Assembly (NCBI GenBank): GCA_041879295.1
Contig: CP047152.1
Coordinates: 5,523,501 to 5,587,500 of the forward strand
Length of the DNA: 64,000 bases
Direction: 5' to 3'
Origin: Pseudomonas putida
GTDB taxonomy: Bacteria > Pseudomonadota > Gammaproteobacteria > Pseudomonadales > Pseudomonadaceae
Shown: one piece after another, positions 35,434-44,176 of the stretch
How positions within the stretch are numbered: position 1 is the first letter of the stretch
Layout: every line of letters starts with the position of its first letter
Translations under genes and position numbers: made by a program
Notes under the pieces: generated by a model
What the model saw: only the letters and a program-made list of their open reading frames with translations
The model's database searches: none
Told to the model about the DNA's origin: nothing

Positions 35434-36792
35434 TCAGACAGCGAACAGCAGGAACTCACGCTCCCAGGAACTGATGACGCGCTTGAAGTTTTCGTGCTCG
35501 GCGCGCTTGGTGGCGACATATCCGGTAATGAATTTCTTGCCCAGGTACTGCACCAGCGCACGGCTGTTTTCCATGCGTTCCAGGGCGTCTTCGATGGTCA
35601 GGGGCAGGCGCAGGTTGCGGCGTTCGTAACCACGGCCCTGCACTGGCGCGCTGGCCTCGATACCTTCGACCATGCCGATGTAGCCACACAGCAGGCTGGC
35701 GGCGATGGCCAGGTAAGGGTTGGCGTCGGCGCCCGGCAGGCGGTTTTCGACGCGCCGGCTTTGCGGGCCGGCATCCGGTACGCGCAGGCCGACGGTGCGG
35801 TTTTCTTCGCCCCACTCCACGTTCACCGGCGCCGAGGTGTCGGGCAGGAAGCGGCGGAACGAGTTGACGTTGGGCGCGAACAGCGGCAGCGCCTCGGGGA
35901 TGAACTTCTGCAGGCCGCCGATGTGGTTGAGGAACAGCTCGCTCATGCTGCCGTCTTCATTGCTGAAGATGTTCTTGCCGGTCGCCACGTCGACCACGCT
36001 CTGGTGAAGATGCATGGCACTGCCCGGCTCGCCGGTCATCGGTTTGGCCATGAAGGTGGCGGCCACGTTGTGCTTGAGCGCCGCCTCGCGCATGGTGCGC
36101 TTGAACACCAGGATCTGGTCGGCCAGGTGCAGGGCGTCGCCGTGACGGAAGTTGATTTCCATCTGCGCCGTGCCGTCTTCGTGGATCAGCGTGTCGAGGT
36201 CCAGTTGCTGCAGCTCGCACCAGTCGTAGACATCTTCGAACAGCGGGTCGAATTCGTTGGCAGCTTCGATCGAGAACGACTGACGGCCGGTTTCCGGGCG
36301 ACCTGAACGGCCGACCGGGGGCTGCAACGGAAAGTCCGGGTCCTCGCTGCGCTTGGTCAGGTAGAACTCCATCTCGGGGGCGACGATCGGCTGCCAGCCC
36401 TTGTCGGCGTAGAGCTTGAGCACTTTTTTCAGCACGTTGCGCGGCGACAGTTCGACCGGGTTGCCCTTCTTGTCGTAGGTGTCGTGGATGACCTGTGCGG
36501 TCGGTTCGATAGCCCACGGCACGAGGAACACGGCGTTCTCGTCAGGGCGGCAGATCATGTCGATGTCTGCCGGGTCGAGCAGTTCGTAATAGATGTCGTC
36601 GTCGACGTAGTCACCGGTCACGGTCTGCAGCAGCACGCTCTCGGGCAGCCGCATGCCTTTTTCGGCGATGAATTTGTTGGTTGGCGAAATCTTGCCGCGC
36701 GTGATGCCGGTCAGGTCGCTGATCATGCATTCGACTTCGGTAATCTTGTGCTCTTTCAACCAATCGGTGAGCTGGTCGAGGTTGTTACTCAT
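35434..36792 (-). CDS. spuB: Gamma-glutamylpolyamine synthetase (glutamine synthetase family, SpuB)
   Basis: 452 residues. Type I glutamine synthetase fold adapted for polyamines: LTGITRGKISPTNKFI near the N-terminus, catalytic PEMEFYLTKRSEDPDFPLQPP, MEINFRHGDALHLADQ, TFMAKPMTGEPGSAMHLHQSVVD, and ENRLPGADANPYLAIAASLL. Joins glutamate to putrescine or another polyamine with ATP, the first step of the gamma-glutamylated route. First gene of spuB-spuC. The ATG at 36792 has TGAGG 6 bases upstream. A second family member is divergently encoded at 37367. Confidence 0.92.
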   Translation of the reverse strand: MSNNLDQLTDWLKEHKITEVECMISDLTGITRGKISPTNKFIAEKGMRLPESVLLQTVTGDYVDDDIYYELLDPADIDMICRPDENAVFLVPWAIEPTAQVIHDTYDKKGNPVELSPRNVLKKVLKLYADKGWQPIVAPEMEFYLTKRSEDPDFPLQPPVGRSGRPETGRQSFSIEAANEFDPLFEDVYDWCELQQLDLDTLIHEDGTAQMEINFRHGDALHLADQILVFKRTMREAALKHNVAATFMAKPMTGEPGSAMHLHQSVVDVATGKNIFSNEDGSMSELFLNHIGGLQKFIPEALPLFAPNVNSFRRFLPDTSAPVNVEWGEENRTVGLRVPDAGPQSRRVENRLPGADANPYLAIAASLLCGYIGMVEGIEASAPVQGRGYERRNLRLPLTIEDALERMENSRALVQYLGKKFITGYVATKRAEHENFKRVISSWEREFLLFAV

Positions 36793-37047
36793 AAATACCT
36801 CAGGAGGTAAGGTGGTCCACGACTTGATTCTGGATGGAGTAGATTGCTAAAGCAAAAACCCACGCGCAGAGCCACAGTGGATACACTGAAATCAGCTGTG
36901 TCCGTAATGAGTTCAAAAGGCAGGAAGACGAAGCGAAGGGCGGCAAGCCGCTGCGAGGACCGGTCCGGGAACGCGAAACGTCAATTATTGCGGCCAGGGC
37001 GACCACGCCATTGACGAAGCTTGCAAAAATGACGGAAGTGCCTGTTG

Positions 37048-37065
37048 GCACTGCGCAGGCAGTGC
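37048..37065. promoter_or_regulatory. Perfect inverted repeat, candidate operator
   Basis: GCACTGCGCAGGCAGTGC: two 7-base half-sites around GCAG, near the centre of the spuB/spuI intergenic region. A dimeric repressor such as PauR is a plausible ligand, but I cannot match it to a known operator. Confidence 0.35.
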
Positions 37066-37285
37066 TTTCAGGTCGCGGCAAGCGGACCATGTGACCCTCG
37101 TATTATTGTGTTCTGGGTTGAGACCGAGCTTAGCCTTGTTCATTTTTTTACACAACACCTCCGTAAAAAATAAAACACGGCGCACCGGAGATAGCCCTTT
37201 ACGCAGGAAATAGCGGATAATGGTTTGCCCCGATATGCAGCAAATCTGCCGTAGATGTGCCATTTCAGGGCATCATGGGGTTGGC

Positions 37286-37314
37286 TTGACATCAGTATGG
37301 CTTTTCGATTGACT
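37286..37314 (+). promoter_or_regulatory. Candidate sigma-70 promoter of spuI
   Basis: A perfect TTGACA at 37286-37291 is followed after 17 bases by TTGACT at 37309-37314, a poor -10. Start of transcription would be about 45 bases before the spuI ATG. Only the -35 box is strong. Confidence 0.35.
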
Positions 37315-37366
37315 GGTCTTGCAAGCCCCCCTTGATTGATATTTTTAACAACAAAGGTGTTGCATC

Positions 37367-38743
37367 ATGTCGGTACCCCCGCGTGCCGTTCAGCTTAACG
37401 AAGCGAACGCGTTCCTTAAGGAACATCCTGAGGTTCTCTACGTTGACCTTCTGATTGCAGATATGAATGGTGTGGTGCGTGGCAAGCGCATTGAGCGCAC
37501 CAGCCTCCACAAGGTTTACGAGAAAGGCATCAACCTGCCGGCCTCCCTCTTCGCCCTGGACATCAACGGTTCCACCGTCGAAAGCACCGGGCTGGGCCTG
37601 GACATCGGCGATGCTGACCGCATCTGCTATCCAATCCCCGACACGCTCTGTAACGAGCCGTGGCAAAAGCGCCCCACCGCCCAGCTGCTGATGACCATGC
37701 ACGAACTGGAAGGCGAGCCGTTCTTCGCCGACCCGCGCGAAGTGCTGCGTCAGGTGGTGACCAAGTTCGACGAACTGGGCCTGACTATCTGCGCCGCATT
37801 CGAACTGGAGTTCTACCTGATCGACCAGGAGAACGTGAACGGCCGCCCGCAGCCACCACGCTCGCCAATTTCGGGCAAGCGCCCGCAGTCGACCCAGGTG
37901 TACCTGATCGACGACCTCGACGAATATGCCGACTGCCTGCAGGACATCCTTGAAGGCGCGAAAGAACAAGGCATCCCGGCCGATGCCATCGTCAAGGAAA
38001 GCGCCCCGGCGCAGTTCGAAGTCAACCTGCACCACGTGGCCGACCCGCTCAAGGCCTGCGACTACGCGGTACTGCTCAAGCGGTTGATCAAGAACATCGC
38101 CTACGACCATGAAATGGACACCACCTTCATGGCCAAGCCCTACCCGGGCCAGGCAGGCAACGGCCTGCACGTGCACATTTCCGTGCTGGACAAAGATGGC
38201 AACAACATCTTCACCAGCGAGGATCCCGAGCAGAACGCCGCGCTACGTCACGCTGTCGGCGGTGTGCTCGAGACCCTGCCCGCGTCCATGGCATTCCTTT
38301 GCCCGAACGTCAACTCGTACCGCCGCTTTGGCGCGCAGTTCTACGTGCCGAACGCGCCAAGCTGGGGCCTGGACAACCGCACCGTGGCGCTGCGCGTGCC
38401 AACGGGTTCTGCGGACGCCGTGCGCATCGAGCACCGCGTAGCCGGTGCCGACGCCAACCCGTACCTGATGATGGCTGCGGTGCTGGCGGGCGTACACCAT
38501 GGCCTGACCAACAAGGTCGAGCCGGGCGAGCCGATCGAAGGCAACTCGTACGAGCAGCTGGAGCAAAGCCTGCCGAACAACCTGCGCGATGCCCTGCGCG
38601 AGCTGGACGACAGCGAGATCCTGAACAAGTACATCGATCCGAAGTACATCGACATCTTTGTCGCGTGCAAGGAAAGCGAGCTGGAAGAGTTCGAGCACTC
38701 GATCTCCGACCTCGAGTACAACTGGTACCTGCATACCGTGTAA
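37367..38743 (+). CDS. spuI: Gamma-glutamylpolyamine synthetase (glutamine synthetase family, SpuI)
   Basis: 458 residues. LLIADMNGVVRGKRIERTSLHKVY, catalytic AAFELEFYLIDQENVNGRPQ, APAQFEVNLHHVADPLKACD, TFMAKPYPGQAGNGLHVHISVLD and EHRVAGADANPYLMMAAVLAG define the polyamine-specific branch of glutamine synthetases. Likely prefers a different amine from SpuB. Divergent from spuB-spuC, as in P. aeruginosa where spuI lies opposite spuABC. Ends at a strong terminator. The assignment spuB versus spuI rests on orientation and resemblance. Confidence 0.92.
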   Translation: MSVPPRAVQLNEANAFLKEHPEVLYVDLLIADMNGVVRGKRIERTSLHKVYEKGINLPASLFALDINGSTVESTGLGLDIGDADRICYPIPDTLCNEPWQKRPTAQLLMTMHELEGEPFFADPREVLRQVVTKFDELGLTICAAFELEFYLIDQENVNGRPQPPRSPISGKRPQSTQVYLIDDLDEYADCLQDILEGAKEQGIPADAIVKESAPAQFEVNLHHVADPLKACDYAVLLKRLIKNIAYDHEMDTTFMAKPYPGQAGNGLHVHISVLDKDGNNIFTSEDPEQNAALRHAVGGVLETLPASMAFLCPNVNSYRRFGAQFYVPNAPSWGLDNRTVALRVPTGSADAVRIEHRVAGADANPYLMMAAVLAGVHHGLTNKVEPGEPIEGNSYEQLEQSLPNNLRDALRELDDSEILNKYIDPKYIDIFVACKESELEEFEHSISDLEYNWYLHTV

Positions 38744-38745
38744 AC

Positions 38746-38777
38746 AAAAACGCCGCCCCTCAAGGGCGGCGTTTTTT
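38746..38777. terminator. Intrinsic terminator of spuI
   Basis: AAAAACGCCGCCC (38746-38758) and GGGCGGCGTTTTTT (38764-38777) around CTCAA: a near-perfect stem with a long T-run. The A-run on the other side could also serve argA. Confidence 0.95.
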
Positions 38778-38796
38778 GTTTGAGACCGGTGTCGCC

Positions 38797-38820
38797 TGCT
38801 TCGCGGGCGAGCCCGCGAAG
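38797..38820. repeat. Short REP core
   Basis: TGCTTCGCGGGCGAGCCCGC then GAAG. A compact REP palindrome between the spuI terminator and the argA stop; the outer arm (CTCCCACAG) is missing. Confidence 0.7.
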
Positions 38821-38834
38821 AGGGCGGTCCACGC

Positions 38835-40133
38835 TTACAGGGGCTTCTCGAAAATCTTCGAATTGCGCTGGTAGTTGTACAGCGAAGCCCGCGCCGCCGG
38901 CAGCCGCTCCACGCCACTCGGCGCAAAGCCGCGCTCGCGGAACCAGTGCGCCGTGCGCGTAGTCAGCACGAACAAAGTACTCAAGCCCATCTGCCGTGCC
39001 CGGCTCTCGATCCGTTCCAGCAGCTCGTCCCCACGCCCGCCATGGCGGTACTCCGGGTTCACCGCCAGGCAAGCCAGCTCGCCGGCCTCGGAATCGGCAA
39101 TCGGGTACAGCGCCGCACAGGCGATGATCATGCCCTCGCGCTCGACCACGCTGAACTGCTCGATCTCTCGCTCCAGCACTTCGCGCGAACGGCGCACCAG
39201 GATGCCCTGCTCTTCCAGCGGGCTGATCAACTCCAGCAAGCCACCCACATCCTCGATAGTTGCCTCGCGCACCACTTCGAACTGTTCCTGCGACACCAGC
39301 GTACCGCCACCGCCACGGGTGAACAGCTCGGTGAGCAGCGCGCCGTCCTCGGCATAGCTGACGATATGGCTGCGCGCCACGCCGCCTTTGCAGGCCTCGG
39401 CCGCAGCATCCAGCAGTTCGCCCTGGTAGTCGCTGCCAAGACGCTGCAGATGCGGGGCAACCTGCTGCGGGCGCAGTTCGCGCACCAGCCTACCGTCAGC
39501 GTCCAACAAGCCCGGCTCGGCGCCGAACAGCAACAATTTGTCGGCACCCAGTTCGATGGCCGCGCGGGTAGCCACGTCTTCGCAGGCCAGGTTGAAGATT
39601 TCCCCGGTAGGCGAGTAGCCCAAGGGCGACAACAGCACGATGGAGCGCTCGTCGAGCAGGCGGCTGATGCCCTTGCGGTCGACCCGGCGCACTTCGCCAG
39701 TGTGGTGGTAGTCCACGCCTTCGAGCACGCCGATCGGCCGCGCAGTGACCAGGTTGCCGGAGGCCACGCGCAGGCGCGAGCCCTGCATGGGCGAAGCGGC
39801 AATGTCCATCGACAGCCGCGCTTCAATGGCCAGGCGCAGGGCGCCGACGGCATCGATCACGCAGTCCAGGGTGGCCGCATCAGTAATACGCATGCCCCGG
39901 TGGTAGTGCGGGGTCAGCCCGCGATCAGCCAGCCGGCTTTCGATCTGCGGGCGCGAGCCATGCACCAGCACCAGGCGCACGCCCAGGCTGTGCAGCAGCA
40001 CCAGGTCGTGGACGATGTTGCCGAAATTAGGGTGTTCCACCCCATCGCCAGGGAGCATGACCACGAAGGTGCAGTCGCGATGGGCATTGATATAGGGGGA
40101 TGCATGACGCAGCCAGTTGACGTAATCGGGCAT
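38835..40133 (-). CDS. argA: Amino-acid N-acetyltransferase (N-acetylglutamate synthase)
   Basis: 432 residues, the classical two-domain ArgA. Residues 1-280 form an amino-acid-kinase-like domain (FGNIVHDLVLLHSLGVRLVLVHG, RKGISRLLDERSIVLLSPLGYSPTGEIFNL) for arginine feedback control; residues 290-432 form a GNAT acetyltransferase domain (ACLAVNPEYRHGGRGDELLERIE). Makes N-acetylglutamate for arginine synthesis or replenishes the acetyl cycle. Encoded downstream of argE, with 124 bp between them that show no gene. Confidence 0.97.
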   Translation of the reverse strand: MPDYVNWLRHASPYINAHRDCTFVVMLPGDGVEHPNFGNIVHDLVLLHSLGVRLVLVHGSRPQIESRLADRGLTPHYHRGMRITDAATLDCVIDAVGALRLAIEARLSMDIAASPMQGSRLRVASGNLVTARPIGVLEGVDYHHTGEVRRVDRKGISRLLDERSIVLLSPLGYSPTGEIFNLACEDVATRAAIELGADKLLLFGAEPGLLDADGRLVRELRPQQVAPHLQRLGSDYQGELLDAAAEACKGGVARSHIVSYAEDGALLTELFTRGGGGTLVSQEQFEVVREATIEDVGGLLELISPLEEQGILVRRSREVLEREIEQFSVVEREGMIIACAALYPIADSEAGELACLAVNPEYRHGGRGDELLERIESRARQMGLSTLFVLTTRTAHWFRERGFAPSGVERLPAARASLYNYQRNSKIFEKPL

Positions 40134-40257
40134 GACAGAGCCTGTGGATAAGTGGACGGAGAACGGCGATGCAGGGGGCGTTCAGGATCATCGTCGGAAC
40201 AGGCTTGCGGTCACGCGCGGTCTCCTCTAGGCAGGAACGAATCAGTTCGATTGACGT

Positions 40258-41400
40258 TTAGTGCAGGCAATAGTGCCGGATCAGGTCACGCAATAGACGC
40301 ACGGTAGGCTCGATTCGTGACATTTCAAGGTATTCGCCGGGCTGGTGGGCACAGGCAATGTCGCCAGGGCCCAGCACAATGGTCTGGCAGCCCAGTTGCT
40401 GAAGATAAGGTGCTTCGGTGCCGAACGCCACCGCTTCAGCGCGATGGCCGGTCAGGCGCTCCGCGACCTGTACCAGTTCGACATCGGCAGCCTGCTCGAA
40501 CGGCGGCACCTCCGGGAACAGCGGCGCATAGTCGATGCGCACCTCATGGCGCTCTGCAACCGGCAGCAATTTTTCGCGAATGGCCGCGCGCAGTTGCTCC
40601 ACGTCCATGCCAGGCAGTGGCCGCAGGTCGAACTCCAGGGCGCACTGGCCGCAGATACGGTTGGGGTTGTCGCCGCCGTGGATGCAGCCGAAGTTCATGG
40701 TCGGGGTCGGCACGGTGAATTGCGGGTTGCTATAGGTTTGTTGCCACTGCTGGCGCAGGCCCATCAGCTCACCCATGACCGCATGCATGGCCTCCATGGC
40801 GCTGCGCCCCAGGCTTGGGTCCGACGAATGGCCGCTGCGACCGAGGATGTCGATGCGGTCCATGAGGATGCCCTTGTGCATGCGGATCGGCCGCAGCCCG
40901 GTAGGCTCACCGATGATCGCTGCACGGCCCAGTGGCTGGCCGGCCTCGGCCAGGGCACGGGCGCCGGACATGGAGCTTTCTTCGTCGCAGGTGGCAAGGA
41001 TCAGCAGCGGCTCCTTGAAGTCGTGCTCCAGCAGCGGGATGACCGCTTCGATGACCAGGGCGAAGAAGCCCTTCATGTCGCAACTGCCCAGGCCGACCCA
41101 GCGGCCATCGGTCTCGGTAAGCTTCAACGGGTCGCTGGCCCACAGCTGTTCGTCATAGGGCACGGTATCGCTGTGCCCGGCCAGCACCAGCCCTCCCGGG
41201 CCGGTGCCACGGCTGGCCAGCAGGTTGAACTTGCCGGGGCTGACCTGCTGGATATCGCACTTGAAACCCAGGTCGCCGAGCCAACCGGCCAGCAGGTCGA
41301 TAACCTGGCGGTTGGACTGGTCCAGCGCAGGTTGGGTACAGCTGACCGAAGGCGCGGCGATCAAGGCGGCAAACTGGTCTTTCAGCGTCGGCAACGGCAT
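40258..41400 (-). CDS. argE: Acetylornithine deacetylase
   Basis: 380 residues, M20 metallopeptidase family. Zinc ligands in LVLAGHSDTVPYDE (first His) and GLGSCDMKGFFAL (bridging Asp), catalytic Glu in TCDEESSMSGARAL, last His in CAHQPGEYLEM. Removes acetyl from N-acetylornithine. Pseudomonas also use ArgJ transacetylation, so ArgE here may be accessory or act on other N-acetyl amino acids. Start ATG at 41400 follows GAGGAGTACGC. Confidence 0.92.
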   Translation of the reverse strand: MPLPTLKDQFAALIAAPSVSCTQPALDQSNRQVIDLLAGWLGDLGFKCDIQQVSPGKFNLLASRGTGPGGLVLAGHSDTVPYDEQLWASDPLKLTETDGRWVGLGSCDMKGFFALVIEAVIPLLEHDFKEPLLILATCDEESSMSGARALAEAGQPLGRAAIIGEPTGLRPIRMHKGILMDRIDILGRSGHSSDPSLGRSAMEAMHAVMGELMGLRQQWQQTYSNPQFTVPTPTMNFGCIHGGDNPNRICGQCALEFDLRPLPGMDVEQLRAAIREKLLPVAERHEVRIDYAPLFPEVPPFEQAADVELVQVAERLTGHRAEAVAFGTEAPYLQQLGCQTIVLGPGDIACAHQPGEYLEMSRIEPTVRLLRDLIRHYCLH

Positions 41401-41465
41401 GCGCGTACTCCTCGGAAACGTTGCCCATCATAACAATGCCTATCGTTCGCAGGGCAACCCCATGG

Positions 41466-41554
41466 GCTTCTTCGCGGGCTCGCCCTCCTACAGGGTTTCG
41501 CTGCCCTCAAGGGCTACGCGTTATCTGTGGGAGCGGGCAAGCCCGCGAAGAAGC
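41466..41554. repeat. Inverted pair of REP elements
   Basis: CTTCTTCGCGGGCTCGCCCT then CCTACAGGG, facing CTGTGGGAGCGGGCAAGCCC then GCGAAGAAGCC. They lie in the divergent region between argE and the CYTH/CHAD gene. Confidence 0.88.
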
Positions 41555-41627
41555 CACCACGATCCAACAGTCGACAGCCGACTGCTGTAAACTCCTTGCC
41601 AACCACGCCCCCTCTTTCGAGTCTGTG

Positions 41628-42995
41628 ATGCACAAAGAAACCGAACTGAAGCTCCGCGCCAGCCGCGAGACCCTTGCCGCCCTGCGCGAGCACCCTCTGC
41701 TGAAAAAGCGCAACAAGTCCGGCTGGCAGACCCGTGAACTGCTCAACCAGTACTTCGACACCCCCGAGCGTGAACTGTCCGCCGCCCGTGTCGCCCTGCG
41801 CCTGCGCCGCGATGGCGACGCGATCATTCAAACCCTCAAGTGCCGCGGCCAGAGCGTGGCCGGCCTGTCCGAGCGCAACGAGTACGAATGGAACCTGGAC
41901 AAGGTCAAGCTCGACCTGAAGAAGCTGGACGCCACCTGCTGGCCCGAGCAACTGGCCAACCTGGACAAGAAAACCATCAAGCCACTGTTCACCACCGATT
42001 TCAGCCGTGAATACGCTGAAATCGCCTGGGGCCGTGGCAAGAGCAAGGTGGTGATCGAGGCTGCGCTGGACCAAGGCTTCGTGATCGCCGGCAAGCGCAA
42101 GGAAGAGATCTGCGAGCTGGAGCTGGAACTGCGCGAAGGTGAGCCGCAAGCCCTGCTGGAACTGGCCGCAGAACTGGCCGCCAGCCTGCCACTGATGCCG
42201 TGCGACATCAGCAAGGCTGAGCGCGGTTACCGCCTGCTGGAACCGGACAGCTACGAGCTGGACCTGCCGCACACCGCGTTGGAAGCCGAAATGGCCTTGG
42301 ACGACGCCTATGCCGCCCTCGCCTGGCAGCTGCTGGCCAGCAGCCAGCGCCTGGCCGAGCAGTACCGCCACAACGGCCACTGGCGCCTGTTGCAGGACTG
42401 GGTCGAGTGCCTGAGCGAGCTGCGCGCACTCACTGCCAGCCTGGGCCAGGCAGCACCGCGCGCTACCACCCGCGACCTGCGCACCAGCCTTGATGCCTTG
42501 CTTGAAGACTGGCGCCCGCTGGTGCAGGCCGGCAACGATGACGAAGACATCCGTCGCGCCGCACCCGAGCAGTTTGCCGAAGAACTGGAAGACGTACGCT
42601 GGGGCCAGTTCTCGCTGGAAACCTCACGCTGGCTGACGGCCCGTACCTGGACCGCAGAGCGCAAGGGCCGCGGCGAACGCCAGGGCAAAGCGCAACTGGC
42701 CAGCTGGCTGGGGCATCTGCTGGGCGAGGAAGGCCGCGCGTTGAAGCTGCCGCTGTACACCCAGCGCCCGGAAGACCTGGCCGAGCAGTTGCCACGTATC
42801 GAGCAGCTTCTGGCCTGGCTGCACCACGCCCGCCAGGTGCTGGAAGCGCCGCAGATGGACCGCCTGTACGGCGACCTGAAAAAGCTGCACGAACTGGCCG
42901 AGCAGCCCATCAGCGATGAAGTGCTGGAAGCGCGTATCGAACAGGCTCGGGCTGTGGACCAGAGCCGCGGCTGGAAGCACCTGCTCAAGGCGTGA
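41628..42995 (+). CDS. CYTH and CHAD domain inorganic triphosphatase
   Basis: 455 residues from MHKETELKLR at 41628; the open frame to 41421 covers REP sequence. The CYTH tunnel motif ExExK is residues 4-8 (ETELK). The CYTH domain (about 1-200) includes FDTPERELSAARVALRLRRDG and FTTDFSREYAEI; the C-terminal half (about 220-455) is a His-rich helical CHAD domain that binds polyphosphate. Related to E. coli YgiF, a tripolyphosphatase. Cytoplasmic, monocistronic. Confidence 0.9.
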   Translation: MHKETELKLRASRETLAALREHPLLKKRNKSGWQTRELLNQYFDTPERELSAARVALRLRRDGDAIIQTLKCRGQSVAGLSERNEYEWNLDKVKLDLKKLDATCWPEQLANLDKKTIKPLFTTDFSREYAEIAWGRGKSKVVIEAALDQGFVIAGKRKEEICELELELREGEPQALLELAAELAASLPLMPCDISKAERGYRLLEPDSYELDLPHTALEAEMALDDAYAALAWQLLASSQRLAEQYRHNGHWRLLQDWVECLSELRALTASLGQAAPRATTRDLRTSLDALLEDWRPLVQAGNDDEDIRRAAPEQFAEELEDVRWGQFSLETSRWLTARTWTAERKGRGERQGKAQLASWLGHLLGEEGRALKLPLYTQRPEDLAEQLPRIEQLLAWLHHARQVLEAPQMDRLYGDLKKLHELAEQPISDEVLEARIEQARAVDQSRGWKHLLKA

Positions 42996-43008
42996 TACCG
43001 CGCCGCCT

Positions 43009-43088
43009 GCTTCGCGGGTAAACCCGCTCCTACATACGATCCGCGCCAGGCGTGGGGCCAGTATAGGAGCGGGTTTACCCACGAATGG
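43009..43088. repeat. Inverted pair of REP elements
   Basis: TGCTTCGCGGGTAAACCCGC then TCCTACATACG, facing TATAGGAGCGGGTTTACCCA then CGAATGG. Both outer arms carry changes (CTACATAC, TATAGG) from the consensus. Between convergent genes. Confidence 0.88.
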
Positions 43089-43090
43089 CC

Positions 43091-43561
43091 TCAACGCGAT
43101 AGCGGCAGGCTAGTGGTGGATTTGATCTCGGAAAGCGCCACAATCGAATTCACCTCCTGAATCCCCGGCACGTTCGACAGTTTTTCGAAGAAGAACCGCT
43201 CGTAGGCCTCGATGTCCGACGTGACGATACGCAGCAGAAAGTCCACAGCCCCCATCAGCACATAACACTCCAGCACCTCAGGGAACCCGCGGATCGCCTC
43301 GGTGAACTCGGTGAAGTTGGAGCGCCCGTGGGCGTTCAGTTTCACTTCGGCGAAAATCTGCGTGTTCAGGCCGACCTTCTTGCGGTCCAGCAAGGTCACC
43401 TGCCCACGAATCACCCCCTCTTCCTTCAAGCGCTGAATGCGCCGCCAGCACGGCGATTGCGACAGCCCGACGCGCTCGGCGATCTGTGCACTGGACAGCG
43501 AAGCGTCCTCCTGCAGCAGTTCGAGGATGCGACGGTCGTAGGCGTCCAGCTCGCTGTGCAT
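43091..43561 (-). CDS. Lrp/AsnC family transcriptional regulator
   Basis: 156 residues. N-terminal winged HTH (DAYDRRILELLQEDASLSSAQIAERVGLSQSPCWRRIQRLKEEGVI) and C-terminal ligand-binding RAM/ACT-like domain (LNAHGRSNFTEFTEAIRGFPEVLECYVLMGAVDFLLRIVTSD). It is divergent from the small gene at 43688 with an AT-rich 126-bp gap containing several runs of A and T, a usual site for such regulators to bind. Amino-acid ligand unknown. It is not BkdR or Lrp by any feature I can judge. Confidence 0.93.
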   Translation of the reverse strand: MHSELDAYDRRILELLQEDASLSSAQIAERVGLSQSPCWRRIQRLKEEGVIRGQVTLLDRKKVGLNTQIFAEVKLNAHGRSNFTEFTEAIRGFPEVLECYVLMGAVDFLLRIVTSDIEAYERFFFEKLSNVPGIQEVNSIVALSEIKSTTSLPLSR

Positions 43562-43687
43562 TGTTTATTCTCCAAATCAGATTTTTTTGAATAAAAGAAT
43601 TCACTAATAAGACGAAACCACCCAATCATAGCGAAAAAATACCGCCACCAACGTGCAAGAATTTCTCCCTCATTTGCGGAGACCAGC

Positions 43688-43993
43688 ATGAACGCACAGC
43701 CCCGTACCGACGCCTGGGCCGCCACCAACGCCCACAGCACCGTGCACTATCGCCTGCAGGCCGAGGCCGAGCCCGATAGCCTGTGCCGGGTACTCAACCT
43801 GTTTGCCTTGCAGTTCCTGACCCCGCATAGCGTGCAGGTCAGCCAGCAGGATGACTGGCTGGATATCGAGGTCGGTATCGGCGGGTTGAGCTGGCACCGG
43901 GCCGAGGTAATTGCACAAAAACTGCGTAACTTGGTGTGTGTAGGTGAGGTGAGCCTGACCAATGTCCAGCGGGTGGCGTTGGCAGTGGTCTGA
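43688..43993 (+). CDS. Small ACT-like protein of unknown function
   Basis: 101 residues, cytoplasmic. Segment STVHYRLQAEAEPDSLCRVLNLFALQFLTPHSVQVSQQDDWLDIEV has the beta-alpha-beta pattern of an ACT-like fold (compare the sensor half of Lrp proteins), followed by ERLxxxL-like helix AEVIAQKLRNLVCVGEVSL. ATG at 43688 follows TTGCGGAGACCAGC. Divergently placed to an Lrp-type regulator, which probably controls it. No assigned function. Confidence 0.8.
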   Translation: MNAQPRTDAWAATNAHSTVHYRLQAEAEPDSLCRVLNLFALQFLTPHSVQVSQQDDWLDIEVGIGGLSWHRAEVIAQKLRNLVCVGEVSLTNVQRVALAVV

Positions 43994-44036
43994 ACCCTCT
44001 CTGCTGGACCTGTACCGCATAGCACTCAAGGCCCGC

Positions 44037-44072
44037 GCGATCCCTGTAGCAGCGGGTTCACCCGCGAAGCCC
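44037..44072. repeat. Single REP element
   Basis: GCGATCCCTGTAGCAGCGGG then TTCACCCGCGAAGCC; one base differs from the usual TGTAGGAGCGGG. Between the small ACT-like gene and the GspE gene. Confidence 0.85.
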
Positions 44073-44176
44073 TCCGGTACAGACGCAGCAAAATCCCGAA
44101 ACCTTTCACCTCCAATAGTCTCCCGCCGCCGGGCTAGCCTTGATCAGCACTACACGATCAGGCACGGACGCCAACC

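Larger units (their letters stand above)
36793..37366. other. 574-bp divergent regulatory region between the two glutamylpolyamine synthetases
   Basis: No convincing gene is visible; two minus-strand open frames of 92-96 codons here lack ribosome sites or family features. It must hold the promoters of spuB (minus) and spuI (plus). A perfect inverted repeat GCACTGC-GCAG-GCAGTGC lies at 37048-37065. The segment 37120-37240 is AT-rich. In P. aeruginosa the spuA gene lies in this position; it is absent here. Confidence 0.7.

Noticed and set aside
37214..37229. GG-N10-GC match upstream of spuI as a sigma-54 promoter
   Set aside because: The -24 box lacks the GGCAC sequence, so the match is what chance would give; a similar weak hit at 37047-37060 lacks TTGC.
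36800..37263. Two minus-strand open frames (about 96 and 92 codons) in the spuB/spuI gap
   Set aside because: They overlap each other in different frames, lack ribosome sites, and read like random translation; one covers the spuB leader.
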